A stretch of 64,000 nucleotides of DNA. Origin: Streptomyces sp. OfavH-34-F. GTDB taxonomy: Bacteria > Actinomycetota > Actinomycetes > Streptomycetales > Streptomycetaceae. Of the stretch, positions 53,683 to 63,060 are shown in pieces. The notes under the pieces are model-generated. The model ran no database searches. It worked only from the letters and a program-made list of their open reading frames with translations, and was not told the DNA's origin. Position 1 is the first letter of the stretch. The number at the start of each line of letters is the position of its first letter. Both the position numbers and the translations under genes were made by a program. The DNA is taken from assembly GCF_022347745.1 (NCBI RefSeq), contig NZ_JAKRGC010000003.1, positions 1 to 64,000 of the forward strand, given 5' to 3'.

Positions 53683-54552
53683 ATGACCAGCGCCATCGCC
53701 GTAGGAGTGGACGGTTCCGCGGAAAGCCTGGCAGCGGCCGGCTGGGCGGCGCGCGAAGCCGCCCTGCGCGGCATGCCGCTGCGTATCGTGCACGCCTGGC
53801 TCTGGCAGCCGCTGGACGTCCCCCTCGTCCAGGACAGGGAGACGCAGGCCAGATCCGCCCACGCGGTGCTCCGTGCAGCCGAGACACACGTCGCCGGCAC
53901 CTACCCGGCCCTCAAGGTGACCTCCGAAGTGCTTCAGGACACCCCGGTCGCCGCTCTGCTGAGGGAGGCCGAAGCGTCCGAGATGCTGGTGCTGGGCTCT
54001 CGTGGGCACGGAGCGTTCGCCGGGTTCCTCCTCGGCTCCTACGGTCAGCAGGTCATCGCCGCTGCCAAGCGGCCCGTCATCTCCGTGCGCGCCGGTGGCG
54101 GGCCGGCCCGGACGGAGGGCGGCGAGGTCGTCGTGGGCCAGCAGGGCACACCCGAGGACAGCGACGCGGTGCTCGGCTTCGCCTTCGGGGAAGCGGCCGC
54201 ACGCGGCGCGGCCCTGCGCGCGGTACGGGCCTGGAACCTCCCGCCGGTCTTCGCCTACAGCCCCGGTTCGATGCTCCTGGCCAACGAGGCCGGGGGGCTG
54301 GAGCCCTTCGAGAGGAAGGCCCTGGCGGAGGCGCTCGCCCCGTGGCGGACCCGGTTCCCCGACGTGCCGGTGACCGAGCACGTCGAGATCGGCGGCGCGG
54401 GAGAGGTACTGCTGTCGGCCGCGTCGGACGCGCAGCTGCTCGTGGTCGGCCGAAGGACGCGCCACGCGCCCGTCGGTACCCGCATCGGATCGGTCGCCCA
54501 CGCCGCACTGCACCACGCCCGCTGCCCCGTCGCCGTCGTTCCGCACGACTGA
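53683..54552 (+). CDS. Universal stress protein, two USP domains
   Basis: A 289-residue protein. Two USP folds (about 3-143 and 150-288) each carry the ATP-binding loop G-x2-G-x9-[19 protein letters not shown] in the first and [18 protein letters not shown] in the second. Tandem USPs of this kind are typical members of the DosR regulon in mycobacteria. GGGAGG lies 8 bases before ATG 53683. A dormancy box is centred about 96 bases upstream. It is monocistronic, ended by the hairpin at 54721. Confidence 0.94.
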   Translation: MTSAIAVGVDGSAESLAAAGWAAREAALRGMPLRIVHAWLWQPLDVPLVQDRETQARSAHAVLRAAETHVAGTYPALKVTSEVLQDTPVAALLREAEASEMLVLGSRGHGAFAGFLLGSYGQQVIAAAKRPVISVRAGGGPARTEGGEVVVGQQGTPEDSDAVLGFAFGEAAARGAALRAVRAWNLPPVFAYSPGSMLLANEAGGLEPFERKALAEALAPWRTRFPDVPVTEHVEIGGAGEVLLSAASDAQLLVVGRRTRHAPVGTRIGSVAHAALHHARCPVAVVPHD

Positions 54553-54720
54553 CCACCTCCCGTCGGCGGGGGAGCGGCGCATGGCCGGCCCCCGCCGCGA
54601 AGCGGACTCCGCCCGGACCCGCGATCCGTCCAGACCTCGCCGGAAGCCCCCATGCGCAGGTTCGATGCGGCCGGCCGCCGTCCCCGCCCTGCTCTTCGTA
54701 CGCCGGCGACGACGACGGCG

Positions 54721-54748
54721 GCCCCTGCTCCACGTACGGAGCAGGGGC
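54721..54748. terminator. Hairpin between the stress protein and DevR-like genes
   Basis: An 11-bp perfect stem (54721-54731 with 54738-54748) and the 6-base loop ACGTAC lie between converging genes. It can end transcripts from either side. The rest of the 235-base gap shows nothing more. Confidence 0.75.
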
Positions 54749-54787
54749 TGCGGTTCATCGGTACGCGTCCGCGCAGCGGACCGGCGG

Positions 54788-55516
54788 TCAGCCTCGCGGG
54801 CGGCCCTCCCGCCCGGCTGCCGGGCCGCCCTGGCCGCCGTGAGCGGCCAGGGCCTGGGTGGCGATGACGGCGGCCTGCACCCGGCGTTCGACACCCAGCT
54901 TGGCCAGCAGCCGCGAGATGTTGTTCTTGACCGTCTTCTCCGCCAGGTAGAGCCGCTTGCCGATCTCCCGGTTCGTCAGCCCCTCTCCCACCAGCGCGAG
55001 GATCTCCCGCTCCCGCTCCGTCAGCCCGGGAAGCCCCTGCGGCTGCTCCTCCTGGGAGAACCCCCCGCGCAGCCGGGCCATCACCCGGGCCGTGGCACCG
55101 GGGTCGAGCATGGACTGGCCCGAGGCGACGGTGCGTACGGCGGTGACCAGGTCGGTGCCGGTGATCTGCTTGAGGACGTAGCCGGACGCGCCGGCCATGA
55201 TCGCGTCGAGCAGCGCCTCCTCGTCGTCGAACGACGTCAGCATCAGGCAGGCCAGGTCCGGCATGCGGGAGCGCAGCTCGCGGCAGACACTCACTCCGTC
55301 CCCGTCGGGCAGACGCACATCGAGGACGGCGACCTGCGGGCGCAGCGCGGGAACCCGCACCAGCGCCTGCTCGACCGTGCCGGCCTCTCCGACCACGGTC
55401 AGATCCGGCTCGGCGTCCAGCAGATCATGCACACCGCGGCGCACCACCTCGTGGTCGTCGAGCAGGAAGACCCTGACCGGTTCCTTCCCGGTGAGGACGC
55501 CGCTGCTGTCTGTCAT
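54788..55516 (-). CDS. DevR/DosR-like NarL-family response regulator
   Basis: A 242-residue regulator. The receiver domain (about 14-130) has the acidic pair in [11 protein letters not shown], phospho-acceptor Asp66 ([10 protein letters not shown]), MLTSFDD and the conserved Lys in YVLKQI. The LuxR-type HTH (about 165-225) has [22 protein letters not shown] and [17 protein letters not shown], very like mycobacterial DosR. ATG 55516 was chosen because it begins the DosR-like N-terminus. A dormancy box lies 80 bases upstream, suggesting autoregulation. Its kinase partner is probably the sensor at 56331-58058. The cluster as a whole resembles OsdR/OsdK of S. coelicolor. Confidence 0.92.
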   Translation of the reverse strand: MTDSSGVLTGKEPVRVFLLDDHEVVRRGVHDLLDAEPDLTVVGEAGTVEQALVRVPALRPQVAVLDVRLPDGDGVSVCRELRSRMPDLACLMLTSFDDEEALLDAIMAGASGYVLKQITGTDLVTAVRTVASGQSMLDPGATARVMARLRGGFSQEEQPQGLPGLTEREREILALVGEGLTNREIGKRLYLAEKTVKNNISRLLAKLGVERRVQAAVIATQALAAHGGQGGPAAGREGRPRG

Positions 55517-55595
55517 CGCATACTCCGTGTTCGCCGAATTCTCCGCCCCGAAGGAGCTCCATACGCATCGTGCCGCGCGAGAGGGACCATCGCCC

Positions 55596-55611
55596 AGGGC
55601 CGGATGGCCCT
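55596..55611. promoter_or_regulatory. Dormancy-regulator box 2, AGGGCC-GGAT-GGCCCT
   Basis: A perfect 6-bp inverted repeat with a 4-base spacer, 80 bases before the DevR-like gene and 238 before the PPOX gene. A GGGACCATCGCCC stretch (55583-55595) adjoins it and may be a second, weaker site. These are the only signals I see in the 332-base gap. Confidence 0.72.
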
Positions 55612-55848
55612 CGTCCCCGGGCGATGCCACCGAAGATCCGTACCCCGGCCGCGAGACCCCATGCCGGACCACAGGGTGACGGCCGTCGCCCCGCCGGACG
55701 TCACCCTCGGAAGGATCCGGCCTGCGGGGACGGCCGAACCGTACGCCGAAAAGGTCCGTTCGGCCCTATTGAGGCAGCGGGTCACGGGAGACGCTGGCTG
55801 CGAGGCAGCGAATGCGCCCAGGACCGAGCTGGGCAGAAGGTGGGCACC

Positions 55849-56313
55849 ATGAAGGACGAAGCCGCGCACCCCACGGTGGACGGCCACCGGGAGGCGGTGG
55901 CGCCCCGGCGGATGGGACAGCTCGATCGCGCCGAGGCCCTGCGGCTGCTCGGCAGCATCTCCCTGGGGCGCATCGTCTTCACGCAAGCGGCCCTGCCTGC
56001 CATCCGCCCGGTCAACCACTTCATGGACGGCGAGGACATCATCGTCCAGCTGCACGACGGCGCCACGCTCACCTCCATCGTGACGCCTGCCCATGCCGCC
56101 GGTGTCGTGGTGGCCTACGAGGCGGACGTCATCGACCCCGAGACCCACGTCGGCTGGAGCGTGGTGGTGACCGGCTACGCCCACCGGGTCACCGACGAAG
56201 GCCAGCTCGCGCGCTTCGCCGCCCGCCTGCGCCCGTGGGTGCAACACCCCGCCATGAACTCCGCCTTGCGCATCCGGCCGGACCTCGTGACGGGCTTGCG
56301 GCTCACCGTGTAG
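55849..56313 (+). CDS. Pyridoxamine-5'-phosphate-oxidase-fold flavoprotein (nitroreductase/F420-type)
   Basis: A 154-residue split-barrel protein. LLGSISLGRIVFTQAALPAIRPVNHFMDG is the usual first half of this fold, followed by VVAYEADVIDPETHVGWSVVVTGYAHRVTD. Small proteins like this bind FMN, F420 or heme and are common in the DosR regulon (for example the Rv2004c-Rv3131 neighbourhood). The exact reaction cannot be told. ATG 55849 has AGAAGG upstream. It converges with the sensor kinase gene across 17 bases and is divergent from the DevR-like gene. Confidence 0.88.
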   Translation: MKDEAAHPTVDGHREAVAPRRMGQLDRAEALRLLGSISLGRIVFTQAALPAIRPVNHFMDGEDIIVQLHDGATLTSIVTPAHAAGVVVAYEADVIDPETHVGWSVVVTGYAHRVTDEGQLARFAARLRPWVQHPAMNSALRIRPDLVTGLRLTV

Positions 56314-56330
56314 GGGCCCGCACGTACCCG

Positions 56331-58058
56331 TCACCGCGACGGCGGAGGTGATTCCCGCCGCAGAGGCGCGCGCCACACCAGCCGGCTGCCGCCCTCGTCC
56401 GGGCGCCCGATCTCCAGCGTCCCGCCCACCCCGTGGGCCCGCTCCTCGAGGTTGCTCAGGCCGCTGCGCCTGCCGTCGGCGGGGATGCCGCAGCCGTTGT
56501 CCGTCACGGTGAGGACGACTTCGTCGGCGGTGGCTCGCAGCGCGACCTCCACCCGGGTGGCGTGGGCGTGGCGCGCGGCGTTGCTCAGCATTTCGGTCAG
56601 GGCCGCCGTGACGTGATCGGCCACCTGCGGGGGGACATCGGTGTCCAGCAGGCCCTCCATGCTCAGGTGGGGCGGGAAGCCGAGCGTGGTCGCGGTTTCG
56701 CCCACGGTGCGTGCCACGCGTGCGCGCAGGCTCGGCCCGGTGTCCTCCTCGCGGGCGCGCAGGCCGAAGATCGTGGAACGAATGATCTTGATGGTCTCGT
56801 CGAGGTCCCCGACGGCGCGTGAGACGCGTTCGGCGGCGCCCTCGTGCTGGACGAGGCGTGCGGCGCTCTGCAGGGTCATGCCGGTTGCGAACAGGCGCTG
56901 GATGGCGAGGTCGTGCAGATCCCGGGCGATGCGGTCACGGTCCTCCAGGAGGGCCAGGTGTTCGGCGTCGCTGCGGCGTTCGGAAAGCTCCAGAGCGAGG
57001 GCCGCCTGACCGGCGAAGGCCAGCAGCGGCTCCAGTTCCGCTTCGGTGAAGACCGGCTCTCCCTTGCGGCGGGCCAGCAGCAGCACGCCTCGGTTGTCCT
57101 TGGCGGTGGCGCCCAGGGGGACGGCGACCGCCGGGCCCAGGCCGTCGAAGCGGCGGGGCCCGGCGGTGTACCGGTCGTCCTCCCCGAGGCCGACGGTGGT
57201 CACGGACGCACCGGCCTGGTACGCGGCGCCGGAAAGCGTGCCGTCGACCGGAACCACGAGGCCGCGGCGGGTCTCGCCGCCGGCGCCGATGGCCAGCTCG
57301 ACGACGAGGTCGTCCGTCCCGGCGACGGGCACGGAGACGTCGGCGAGGGCCGCCCCGGTGATCTCCAGGGCGCGGCGGGCGATGAGCCCCAGTACCGCCA
57401 GTCGCGGGCTGCCGGACAGGAGGCTGTGGGTGATCTCCGCGTTCGCCTGGAGCCAGCGCTGCTGGCGCTGCGACGCCTCGTACAGGCGCGCGTTGTCGAT
57501 GGCGACGCCGGCGGCGACCGAGAGGGTGGAGATCACCGACTCGTCCTCGGCGTCGAAGTCCACGCCACCGTGCTTGTCGGTCAGGTAGAGGTTGCCGAAC
57601 ACCTCGTCGCGCACGCGGATGGGGACGCCCAGGAACGTCCGCATCGGCGGGTGGTGGGCGGGGAAGCCGTAGGACGCCTCGTGAGCGCCCAGGTCGGTCA
57701 GACGCAGCGGTTCGGGGTTGCGGATGAGTTCGCCGAGGATGCCGTGCCCGGCCGGCAGGGGGCCGATTCTGGCGATCTCCTCATCGGTCAGTCCGACGGT
57801 GAGGAACTGCGACAGGGTCCGGCCGTCGGGACCTATCACCCCGAGCGCCGCGTACTGGGCGTCGACCAGGAGCGCGGCGGCCTCCACGATGCGCCGCAGT
57901 ACCTGCGAGAGGTCCAGTTCGCGGCCGACCGAGACGACCGCCTCCAGCAGACTGTGCACCCGGTCCCGGGTGCCGCGTACGGCGTTGATGCGCGCCTGCA
58001 GCTCCTCCAGCAACTCGTCGAGCCGCATCTGGGGCATCCGCGAGAGCGGCTCCTGCAC
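56331..58058 (-). CDS. DevS/DosS-like heme-GAF sensor histidine kinase
   Basis: A 575-residue kinase, matching M. tuberculosis DosS (578). Two GAF domains (about 40-195 and 215-375) precede HisKA_3 with RDRIARDLHDLAIQRLF and an HATPase domain with TDNGCGIP and GLSNLEERA. In GAF-A, His136 (HHPPMRTF) and Tyr158 (GNLYLTDK) are spaced 22 residues apart, exactly like DosS His149 and Tyr171, the heme ligand and distal tyrosine. It should sense O2, NO or CO through heme and phosphorylate the DevR-like regulator. GTG 58058 was chosen because GGAGGAGG lies 10 bases upstream; the frame is open to GTG 58085. The gene follows adhE by about 75 bases in the same direction. Confidence 0.92.
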   Translation of the reverse strand: MQEPLSRMPQMRLDELLEELQARINAVRGTRDRVHSLLEAVVSVGRELDLSQVLRRIVEAAALLVDAQYAALGVIGPDGRTLSQFLTVGLTDEEIARIGPLPAGHGILGELIRNPEPLRLTDLGAHEASYGFPAHHPPMRTFLGVPIRVRDEVFGNLYLTDKHGGVDFDAEDESVISTLSVAAGVAIDNARLYEASQRQQRWLQANAEITHSLLSGSPRLAVLGLIARRALEITGAALADVSVPVAGTDDLVVELAIGAGGETRRGLVVPVDGTLSGAAYQAGASVTTVGLGEDDRYTAGPRRFDGLGPAVAVPLGATAKDNRGVLLLARRKGEPVFTEAELEPLLAFAGQAALALELSERRSDAEHLALLEDRDRIARDLHDLAIQRLFATGMTLQSAARLVQHEGAAERVSRAVGDLDETIKIIRSTIFGLRAREEDTGPSLRARVARTVGETATTLGFPPHLSMEGLLDTDVPPQVADHVTAALTEMLSNAARHAHATRVEVALRATADEVVLTVTDNGCGIPADGRRSGLSNLEERAHGVGGTLEIGRPDEGGSRLVWRAPLRRESPPPSR

Positions 58059-58084
58059 GCCCACTGGGCCTCCTCCGTCGATCA

Positions 58085-58125
58085 CCCGCCCGTACCGTGA
58101 CCAGCCTATCGGCCGTACGGGCGGG
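58085..58125 (-). other. Hairpin between adhE and the sensor kinase
   Basis: CCCGCCCGTAC (58085-58095) pairs with GTACGGGCGGG (58115-58125), an 11-bp stem with a 19-base loop just after the adhE stop. It could terminate most adhE transcripts, leaving the kinase at lower expression. Confidence 0.55.
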
Positions 58126-58133
58126 CCGGAGGA

Positions 58134-60794
58134 TCACGTCAGGGGCAGTGGCCGGGGACCGGCGTGGTAGGCGGCGCGCATGATGTCCTCCATGTCGTCG
58201 AGCATCGGCATGCGCGGGTTGGCGGGCGCGCACTGGTCCTCGTAGGCGTTCAGTGCCTGCTGCGGGAGCGCCTCGACGAAGGCGGTCTGATCGATGCCCA
58301 GGGCGCGGAAGGACGGTTCGATTCCCACGGCGTCGCGCAGGCGTTCGACGGCGGCGGCGTAGGAGGCGACGCCTTCGGCGGCGGTCGAGGCCGGCAGGCC
58401 GAGGGCCCGGGCGATGTCCTGGAAGCGTTCGGGCGCCCGGTAGCTCTCGTACTTGGGCCAGCCGGTGAGTTTGGCGGGAACGGTGCCGTTGTAGCGGATC
58501 ACGTGGGGCAGCAGGATGGCGTTGGTCCGGCCGTGGGCGATGTGGAAGGTGGCTCCCAGGGTGTGGGACATGGCGTGGACGATGCCGAGGAAGGCGTTGC
58601 CGAAGGCCATGCCGGCGATGGTGCCGGCGTTGTGCATCTTCTCCCGGGCGAGGGTGCGCGGTGTGTCCCGGCCGGTGACGGCGGCTTCCAGGTTCTCGAA
58701 GATCAGCTTGATGGCGTGCAGCGCCAGGCCGTCGGTGAAGTCGTTGGCGTAGACGGACACGTATGCCTCGGTGGCGTGCGTGAGGGCGTCGAAGCCGCTG
58801 TCGGCGGCGAGCGCCGCGGGCAGGTCGGCGGTGAGTACCGGGTCGACGATGGCGACGCTGGGTGTCAGGGCGTAGTCGGCGAGCGGGTACTTCTTGCCGG
58901 TCGCCGGGTCGGAGATGACCGCGAAGGGGGTGACCTCGGCGCCGGTGCCCGAGGTGGTGGGGACGCAGACCAGACGGGCCCGCTCGCCGAGTACGGGGAA
59001 GCGGAAGGCGCGCTTGCGGATGTCGGAGAACTTCTGCCGCATGTCGGCGAAGTCGATGTCCGGCTGTTCGTACAGCAGCCACATCACCTTCGCCGCGTCC
59101 ATGGGCGATCCGCCGCCCAGGGCGATGATGGTGTCCGGCCGGAAGTCGCGCATGAGGGCGGCCCCGCGCTGGACGGAATCGATGCTCGGCTCCGGTTCCA
59201 CGTCGTCGATGACCTGGAGGGTCACGGGCTGCTCCCGCTGCCGCAGGACGCGGCCGACCCGGTCGACGTAGCCGAGGCGGGTCATGGTGGCGTCGGTGAC
59301 CACGGTGACGCGGTGTACGTCGGGCATCGAGGTGAGGTAGCGGATGGCCTGGGGCTCGAAGTAGATCTTCGGCGGGATCTTGAACCACTGGAGGTTGTTC
59401 TGCCGCGTCGTCACGCGCTTGATGTTGAGCAGCTGGGCGGCGGAGACGTTGTCGGAGACGGACGTGCTGCCCCACGAGCCGCAGCCCAGGGTCAGCGAGG
59501 GCAGCAGGCGGTTGTAGATGCCGCCGATCGCGCCCTGCGACGACGGCGAGTTGACGATGATCCGTACCGTCTTCATGCGGCGGCCGTACCTTTCGGCCAG
59601 GTCCGGGTCGCTGGTGTGGATCACCGCGCTGTGTCCCTGTCCGTGGAAGGCGACCATGTCGGCCGCCAGATCGAAGCCCTCCTCGGGCGAGCCGGCCCGC
59701 AGGACGGCGAGTACCGGGCAGAGCTTCTCCCGGGTGAGCGGCTCGCCCGGGCCGACGTGGCTCGCCTCGGCCAGGATGAGCGACGTGCCGGCGGGGACGG
59801 TGAACCCTGCCCGCTCGGCGATCCAGGCGGGGCTCCGGCCCACCGCCGCCGGATTGACGCGGCCCTGTCGGCCGGCGGGGTCGGGCGGGAAGAGGTAGGT
59901 CTCCAGCTTCCTCTTCTCGTCGGCCGTCGCCGTATAGGCGTGCAGCCGCCGGAACTCGGCCAGAGCCTGCTCGTAGACGGCGGTGTCGAGGATGACCGCC
60001 TGTTCGGACGCGCAGATCATGCCGTTGTCGAAGGACTTGGACAGCACCAGGTCGTTCACGGCCCTGCGCAGGTCCGCGCTGCGGTGCACGTAGGCGGGTA
60101 CGTTGCCCGCGCCCACGCCGACGGCCGGCTTGCCCGCCGAGTAGGCGGCCTTGACCATGCCGTTTCCGCCGGTCGCGAGGATCAGGGCCACGCCCGGGTG
60201 GTGGATGAGGAGGCCGGTGGCCTCGATGGAGGGCTGCTCGATCCACTGCACGCAGTGCTCGGGCGCCCCGGCGGCGACGGCGGCGTCCCTCACGACGCGT
60301 GCGGCCTCGGCGCTGCACACCTGCGCGGAGGGATGGAAGGCGAACACCACCGGATTGCGAGTCTTCAGCGCCAGCAGTGCCTTGAACACGGTCGTGGACG
60401 TCGGATTGGTGACCGGCGTCACCGCGCAGATCACCCCGACGGGTTCGGCGATCTCGATGATTCCCTCGATGTCGTCGCGGCCGACCACGCCGACCGTCCT
60501 GGCCCGGGACATGCTGTGCGTGACGTGCTCGCAGGCGAACATGTTCTTCGCCGCCTTGTCCTCGAACACCCCGCGACCGGTCTCCTCCACCGCCAGGCGG
60601 GCCAGGGCGGTGTGCTGGTCCAGAGCGGCGACGGACGCCTTGGCGACGATGTGGTCGACCTGCTCCTGCGTGAAGGACTCGAAGCCGGCGAGCGCCTTGG
60701 CGGCGTTGTCGACGAGTCGGTCCACGGCGATCCGCGCGTCGGAGGGGACACTTCCGAGGGAGGTGTCGTGGCGGTCGCTGGTCACCTGAGTCAT
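58134..60794 (-). CDS. adhE: Bifunctional acetaldehyde-CoA / alcohol dehydrogenase
   Basis: An 886-residue AdhE (E. coli 891). The N-terminal aldehyde dehydrogenase half has catalytic Cys261 in FDNGMICASEQ and VTPVTNPTSTT. The C-terminal iron alcohol dehydrogenase half has GGGSPMDAAK, VPTTSGTGAEVTPFAV and the metal-binding HAMSHTLGATFHIAHG. It reduces acetyl-CoA to ethanol and recycles two NADH, complementing pyruvate formate-lyase. Together they form a complete mixed-acid branch. ATG 60794 has AGGGAG 6 bases upstream. It is divergent from the zinc alcohol dehydrogenase and is followed by the heme sensor kinase. Confidence 0.96.
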   Translation of the reverse strand: MTQVTSDRHDTSLGSVPSDARIAVDRLVDNAAKALAGFESFTQEQVDHIVAKASVAALDQHTALARLAVEETGRGVFEDKAAKNMFACEHVTHSMSRARTVGVVGRDDIEGIIEIAEPVGVICAVTPVTNPTSTTVFKALLALKTRNPVVFAFHPSAQVCSAEAARVVRDAAVAAGAPEHCVQWIEQPSIEATGLLIHHPGVALILATGGNGMVKAAYSAGKPAVGVGAGNVPAYVHRSADLRRAVNDLVLSKSFDNGMICASEQAVILDTAVYEQALAEFRRLHAYTATADEKRKLETYLFPPDPAGRQGRVNPAAVGRSPAWIAERAGFTVPAGTSLILAEASHVGPGEPLTREKLCPVLAVLRAGSPEEGFDLAADMVAFHGQGHSAVIHTSDPDLAERYGRRMKTVRIIVNSPSSQGAIGGIYNRLLPSLTLGCGSWGSTSVSDNVSAAQLLNIKRVTTRQNNLQWFKIPPKIYFEPQAIRYLTSMPDVHRVTVVTDATMTRLGYVDRVGRVLRQREQPVTLQVIDDVEPEPSIDSVQRGAALMRDFRPDTIIALGGGSPMDAAKVMWLLYEQPDIDFADMRQKFSDIRKRAFRFPVLGERARLVCVPTTSGTGAEVTPFAVISDPATGKKYPLADYALTPSVAIVDPVLTADLPAALAADSGFDALTHATEAYVSVYANDFTDGLALHAIKLIFENLEAAVTGRDTPRTLAREKMHNAGTIAGMAFGNAFLGIVHAMSHTLGATFHIAHGRTNAILLPHVIRYNGTVPAKLTGWPKYESYRAPERFQDIARALGLPASTAAEGVASYAAAVERLRDAVGIEPSFRALGIDQTAFVEALPQQALNAYEDQCAPANPRMPMLDDMEDIMRAAYHAGPRPLPLT

Positions 60795-60883
60795 GGAAGC
60801 TCCCTGGATGCGGGTGAAATCGGCCGGTCACCGACGGTGGCCGCTCGGCGTCTCAGCCACAGCCTGGAGCCGGAGACGTCCAT

Positions 60884-60904
60884 GGCGAAGGTCCCGAAGG
60901 TCCC
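60884..60904 (-). promoter_or_regulatory. Direct-repeat GGGACCTTCG sites before adhE
   Basis: Read on the minus strand, GGGACCTTCG occurs twice in tandem 90-110 bases before the adhE start. It looks like a degenerate relative of the GGGCC-NTTC-GGCCC box and sits at the same distance from its gene as the good boxes. Confidence 0.4.
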
Positions 60905-61056
60905 GGGCAGGGGCCCGGTGGTCTCCGAGGTCTTCCGGCCGGGCGTTCTCGCGGTCCCCCTCGGGGCGGCCCACGCCCGGTCCCGGCCCGTACGCGTGGT
61001 GCCGTCGGGCGTGGGGGCCCTCACCTCCGGCATCGCCGAGTGGCCCGGCAGGACAC

Positions 61057-61070
61057 GGGCCGAACGGCCC
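61057..61070. promoter_or_regulatory. Dormancy-regulator box 3, GGGCC-GAAC-GGCCC
   Basis: A perfect 5-bp inverted repeat with a 4-base spacer, 83 bases before the zinc alcohol dehydrogenase start and 263 before adhE. It has the same form as boxes 1, 2 and 4. Confidence 0.75.
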
Positions 61071-61152
61071 CCGATACGGGTCCTGACCGGTTCTGCCGCC
61101 TGCCTGAGCGGCGTACGACGCTGGAAGCAACGACGAGGACAAGGAGCAGGTC

Positions 61153-62163
61153 ATGAAGGCAGCAGTGGTGAAGACTCTCGGAGAGCCGCTGGTGATCGAG
61201 GAGCGGCCCGACCCCGTGCCCGGCCCCGGGCAGGTCCGCATCCGCGTCGAGGCGTGCGGGCTGTGCCACACGGACATCCACGCCGCCCACGGCGACTGGC
61301 CCGTCAAGCCCACCCCACCGTTCGTCCCCGGGCACGAGGGCGTCGGCGTCATCGAGGAACTCGGCGACGGCGTCACCCACCTGTCCGTCGGACAGCGCGT
61401 GGCCGTGCCGTGGCTGGGCTGGGCCTGCGGACGCTGCGAGCCCTGCCTCACCGGCTGGGAGACGCTGTGCGAGCAGCAGGTCAACACCGGATACGGCACC
61501 GACGGCGCCTACGCCGAGAAGATGCTCGCCCACGCCGACTTCGCCCAGCCCGTCCCCGACGGCATCGACCCGCGCGAGGCGGCACCACTCACCTGCGCGG
61601 GAGTCACCACCTACAAGGCCCTGAAGGTGGCCGGGGTCGGACCGGCCGACCTCGTGGCGATCTCCGGCATCGGCGGTCTCGGGCACCTGGCCGTGCAGTA
61701 CGCCAAGATCGCCGGTGCGACGGTGGCCGCGATCGACATCTCCGACGAGAAGCTGCGACTCGCCGCCGACCTCGGCGCGGACATCCTCATCGACGCCCGC
61801 AAGGAGGACCCGGCGGCCGTGCTCCAGCGCCATGGCGGGGCCCACGCGGCGCTGGCGCTGGCGGTGAACGAGGAGACCTTCGCGACGGCCCTGGCCGGCC
61901 TGCGCCGTGGGGGCAAGCTCGTCATGGTGGCCCTGCCCGCCGATGGCGTCGTCCAGGTCCCGGTCTTCTCGACCGTGCTCGGCGGTACGTCCGTCATCGG
62001 GTCCATCGTCGGCACCCGGCAGGACCTGGCCGAGGTGTTCCAGCTGCACGCCGCCGGCCGCACCCGCGTGGTCTACGAGACCCGGCCGCTGTCGTCCGTC
62101 AACGCATGCATCGACGAGGTCCTTCAGGGCCAGGTCAAGGCCCGCATCGTGTTCGACATGTGA
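61153..62163 (+). CDS. Zinc-dependent alcohol dehydrogenase (AdhP-type)
   Basis: A 336-residue MDR alcohol dehydrogenase. The catalytic zinc site is Cys38 (GLCHTD), His61-Glu62 (PGHEGVG) and a later Cys. The structural zinc uses Cys92, 95, 98 and 106. The NAD motif is GIGGLGHLAVQYAK (about 176-189). It interconverts ethanol and acetaldehyde. AAGGAG lies 8 bases before ATG 61153. Dormancy box 3 lies upstream. The CBS-domain gene follows after about 33 bases, probably in one transcript. Confidence 0.95.
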   Translation: MKAAVVKTLGEPLVIEERPDPVPGPGQVRIRVEACGLCHTDIHAAHGDWPVKPTPPFVPGHEGVGVIEELGDGVTHLSVGQRVAVPWLGWACGRCEPCLTGWETLCEQQVNTGYGTDGAYAEKMLAHADFAQPVPDGIDPREAAPLTCAGVTTYKALKVAGVGPADLVAISGIGGLGHLAVQYAKIAGATVAAIDISDEKLRLAADLGADILIDARKEDPAAVLQRHGGAHAALALAVNEETFATALAGLRRGGKLVMVALPADGVVQVPVFSTVLGGTSVIGSIVGTRQDLAEVFQLHAAGRTRVVYETRPLSSVNACIDEVLQGQVKARIVFDM

Positions 62164-62196
62164 AGCGCCCTGCGCGAGCGAGGGGAGTTGAGAACC

Positions 62197-62892
62197 GTGG
62201 TGAAGCACCGGACGGTGGGCGAAGTGATGACCAGCGAAGTGGTCCAGGCGCACCCGGACACGTCCTTCAAGGAGCTGGCCCGCCTGCTCACGTCCCACCG
62301 CATCAGCGGCCTGCCGGTGGTGGACGACGACGACAAGGTCATGGGCGTGGTGTCCCAGACCGATCTGACCCGGAGACAGGCGGCGCGCGGCCGGGCCGGG
62401 TCCGGCCGGGACCGCGTGCTGCGGGCCCTGAGGCGGATCGCCCGCGCCCACCCCACCGCCCCGCCCCCTCTGACGGCCGGCCGGCTGATGTCCACTCCCG
62501 CGGTCACCGTGCATCCCGAACATCGCGTGGTCGACGTGGCGCGCATCATGGAACGCCGCCACATCGACCGGCTGCCCGTGGTGGACGAGGAAGACCGTCT
62601 CATCGGCATCACCACACGCCGCGACCTCCTGCGCGTCTTCCTGCGCACCGATGAGGAGATACGCGAAGAGGTGGCCGGTGCCGTCCGCAGCCGCGGTTCC
62701 GCCTGCGACGCCGACACATGCACGATCGATGTCCGCGAGGGGATCGTCACCATCGAGGGCGTCGCCGGACCTCAGACCGACACCACGGCGCTGGTCCGGG
62801 CCGCATGGCGGGTCGACGGCGTCGTCGGCGTGGTCAACCGGCTGACGGCCGACCGGCGCCACGCCTCTTCCGTACCGCCGAGCGGGGCGTAG
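62197..62892 (+). CDS. CBS-domain pair protein with C-terminal BON domain
   Basis: A 231-residue protein. Two CBS motifs (EVMTSEVVQAHPDTSFKEL start and RLMSTPAVTVHPEHRVVDV start) form one Bateman module with a basic insert between them. A BON domain of about 60 residues at the end (VREGIVTIEGVAG) suggests membrane or lipid contact. It resembles hypoxic response protein 1 of mycobacteria plus BON. Ligands are probably adenine nucleotides. GTG 62197 has AGGGGAG about 9 bases upstream; TTG 62188 and GTG 62200 are alternatives. It follows the alcohol dehydrogenase. Confidence 0.88.
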   Translation: MVKHRTVGEVMTSEVVQAHPDTSFKELARLLTSHRISGLPVVDDDDKVMGVVSQTDLTRRQAARGRAGSGRDRVLRALRRIARAHPTAPPPLTAGRLMSTPAVTVHPEHRVVDVARIMERRHIDRLPVVDEEDRLIGITTRRDLLRVFLRTDEEIREEVAGAVRSRGSACDADTCTIDVREGIVTIEGVAGPQTDTTALVRAAWRVDGVVGVVNRLTADRRHASSVPPSGA

Positions 62893-63060
62893 CAGGGGGG
62901 CCGAGAAGGCCCGGTGCCGACTGCCCGTCCCAGGAACAGCCCGGGGAGGCGAACCGCCCCCGTACTGCCCGGGTCGTCCCGCGACGCCACGTGTACGGCC
63001 CCCATCTCCGTACACGCGCCTGGCGCCGACGACGCCGACACAGCGAAAGCGTCGCGGTAA

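Noticed and set aside
53365-54894. Upstream extension of the pyruvate formate-lyase frame
   Set aside because: It crosses a dormancy box and the oppositely oriented stress protein gene, and the extra residues are low-complexity.
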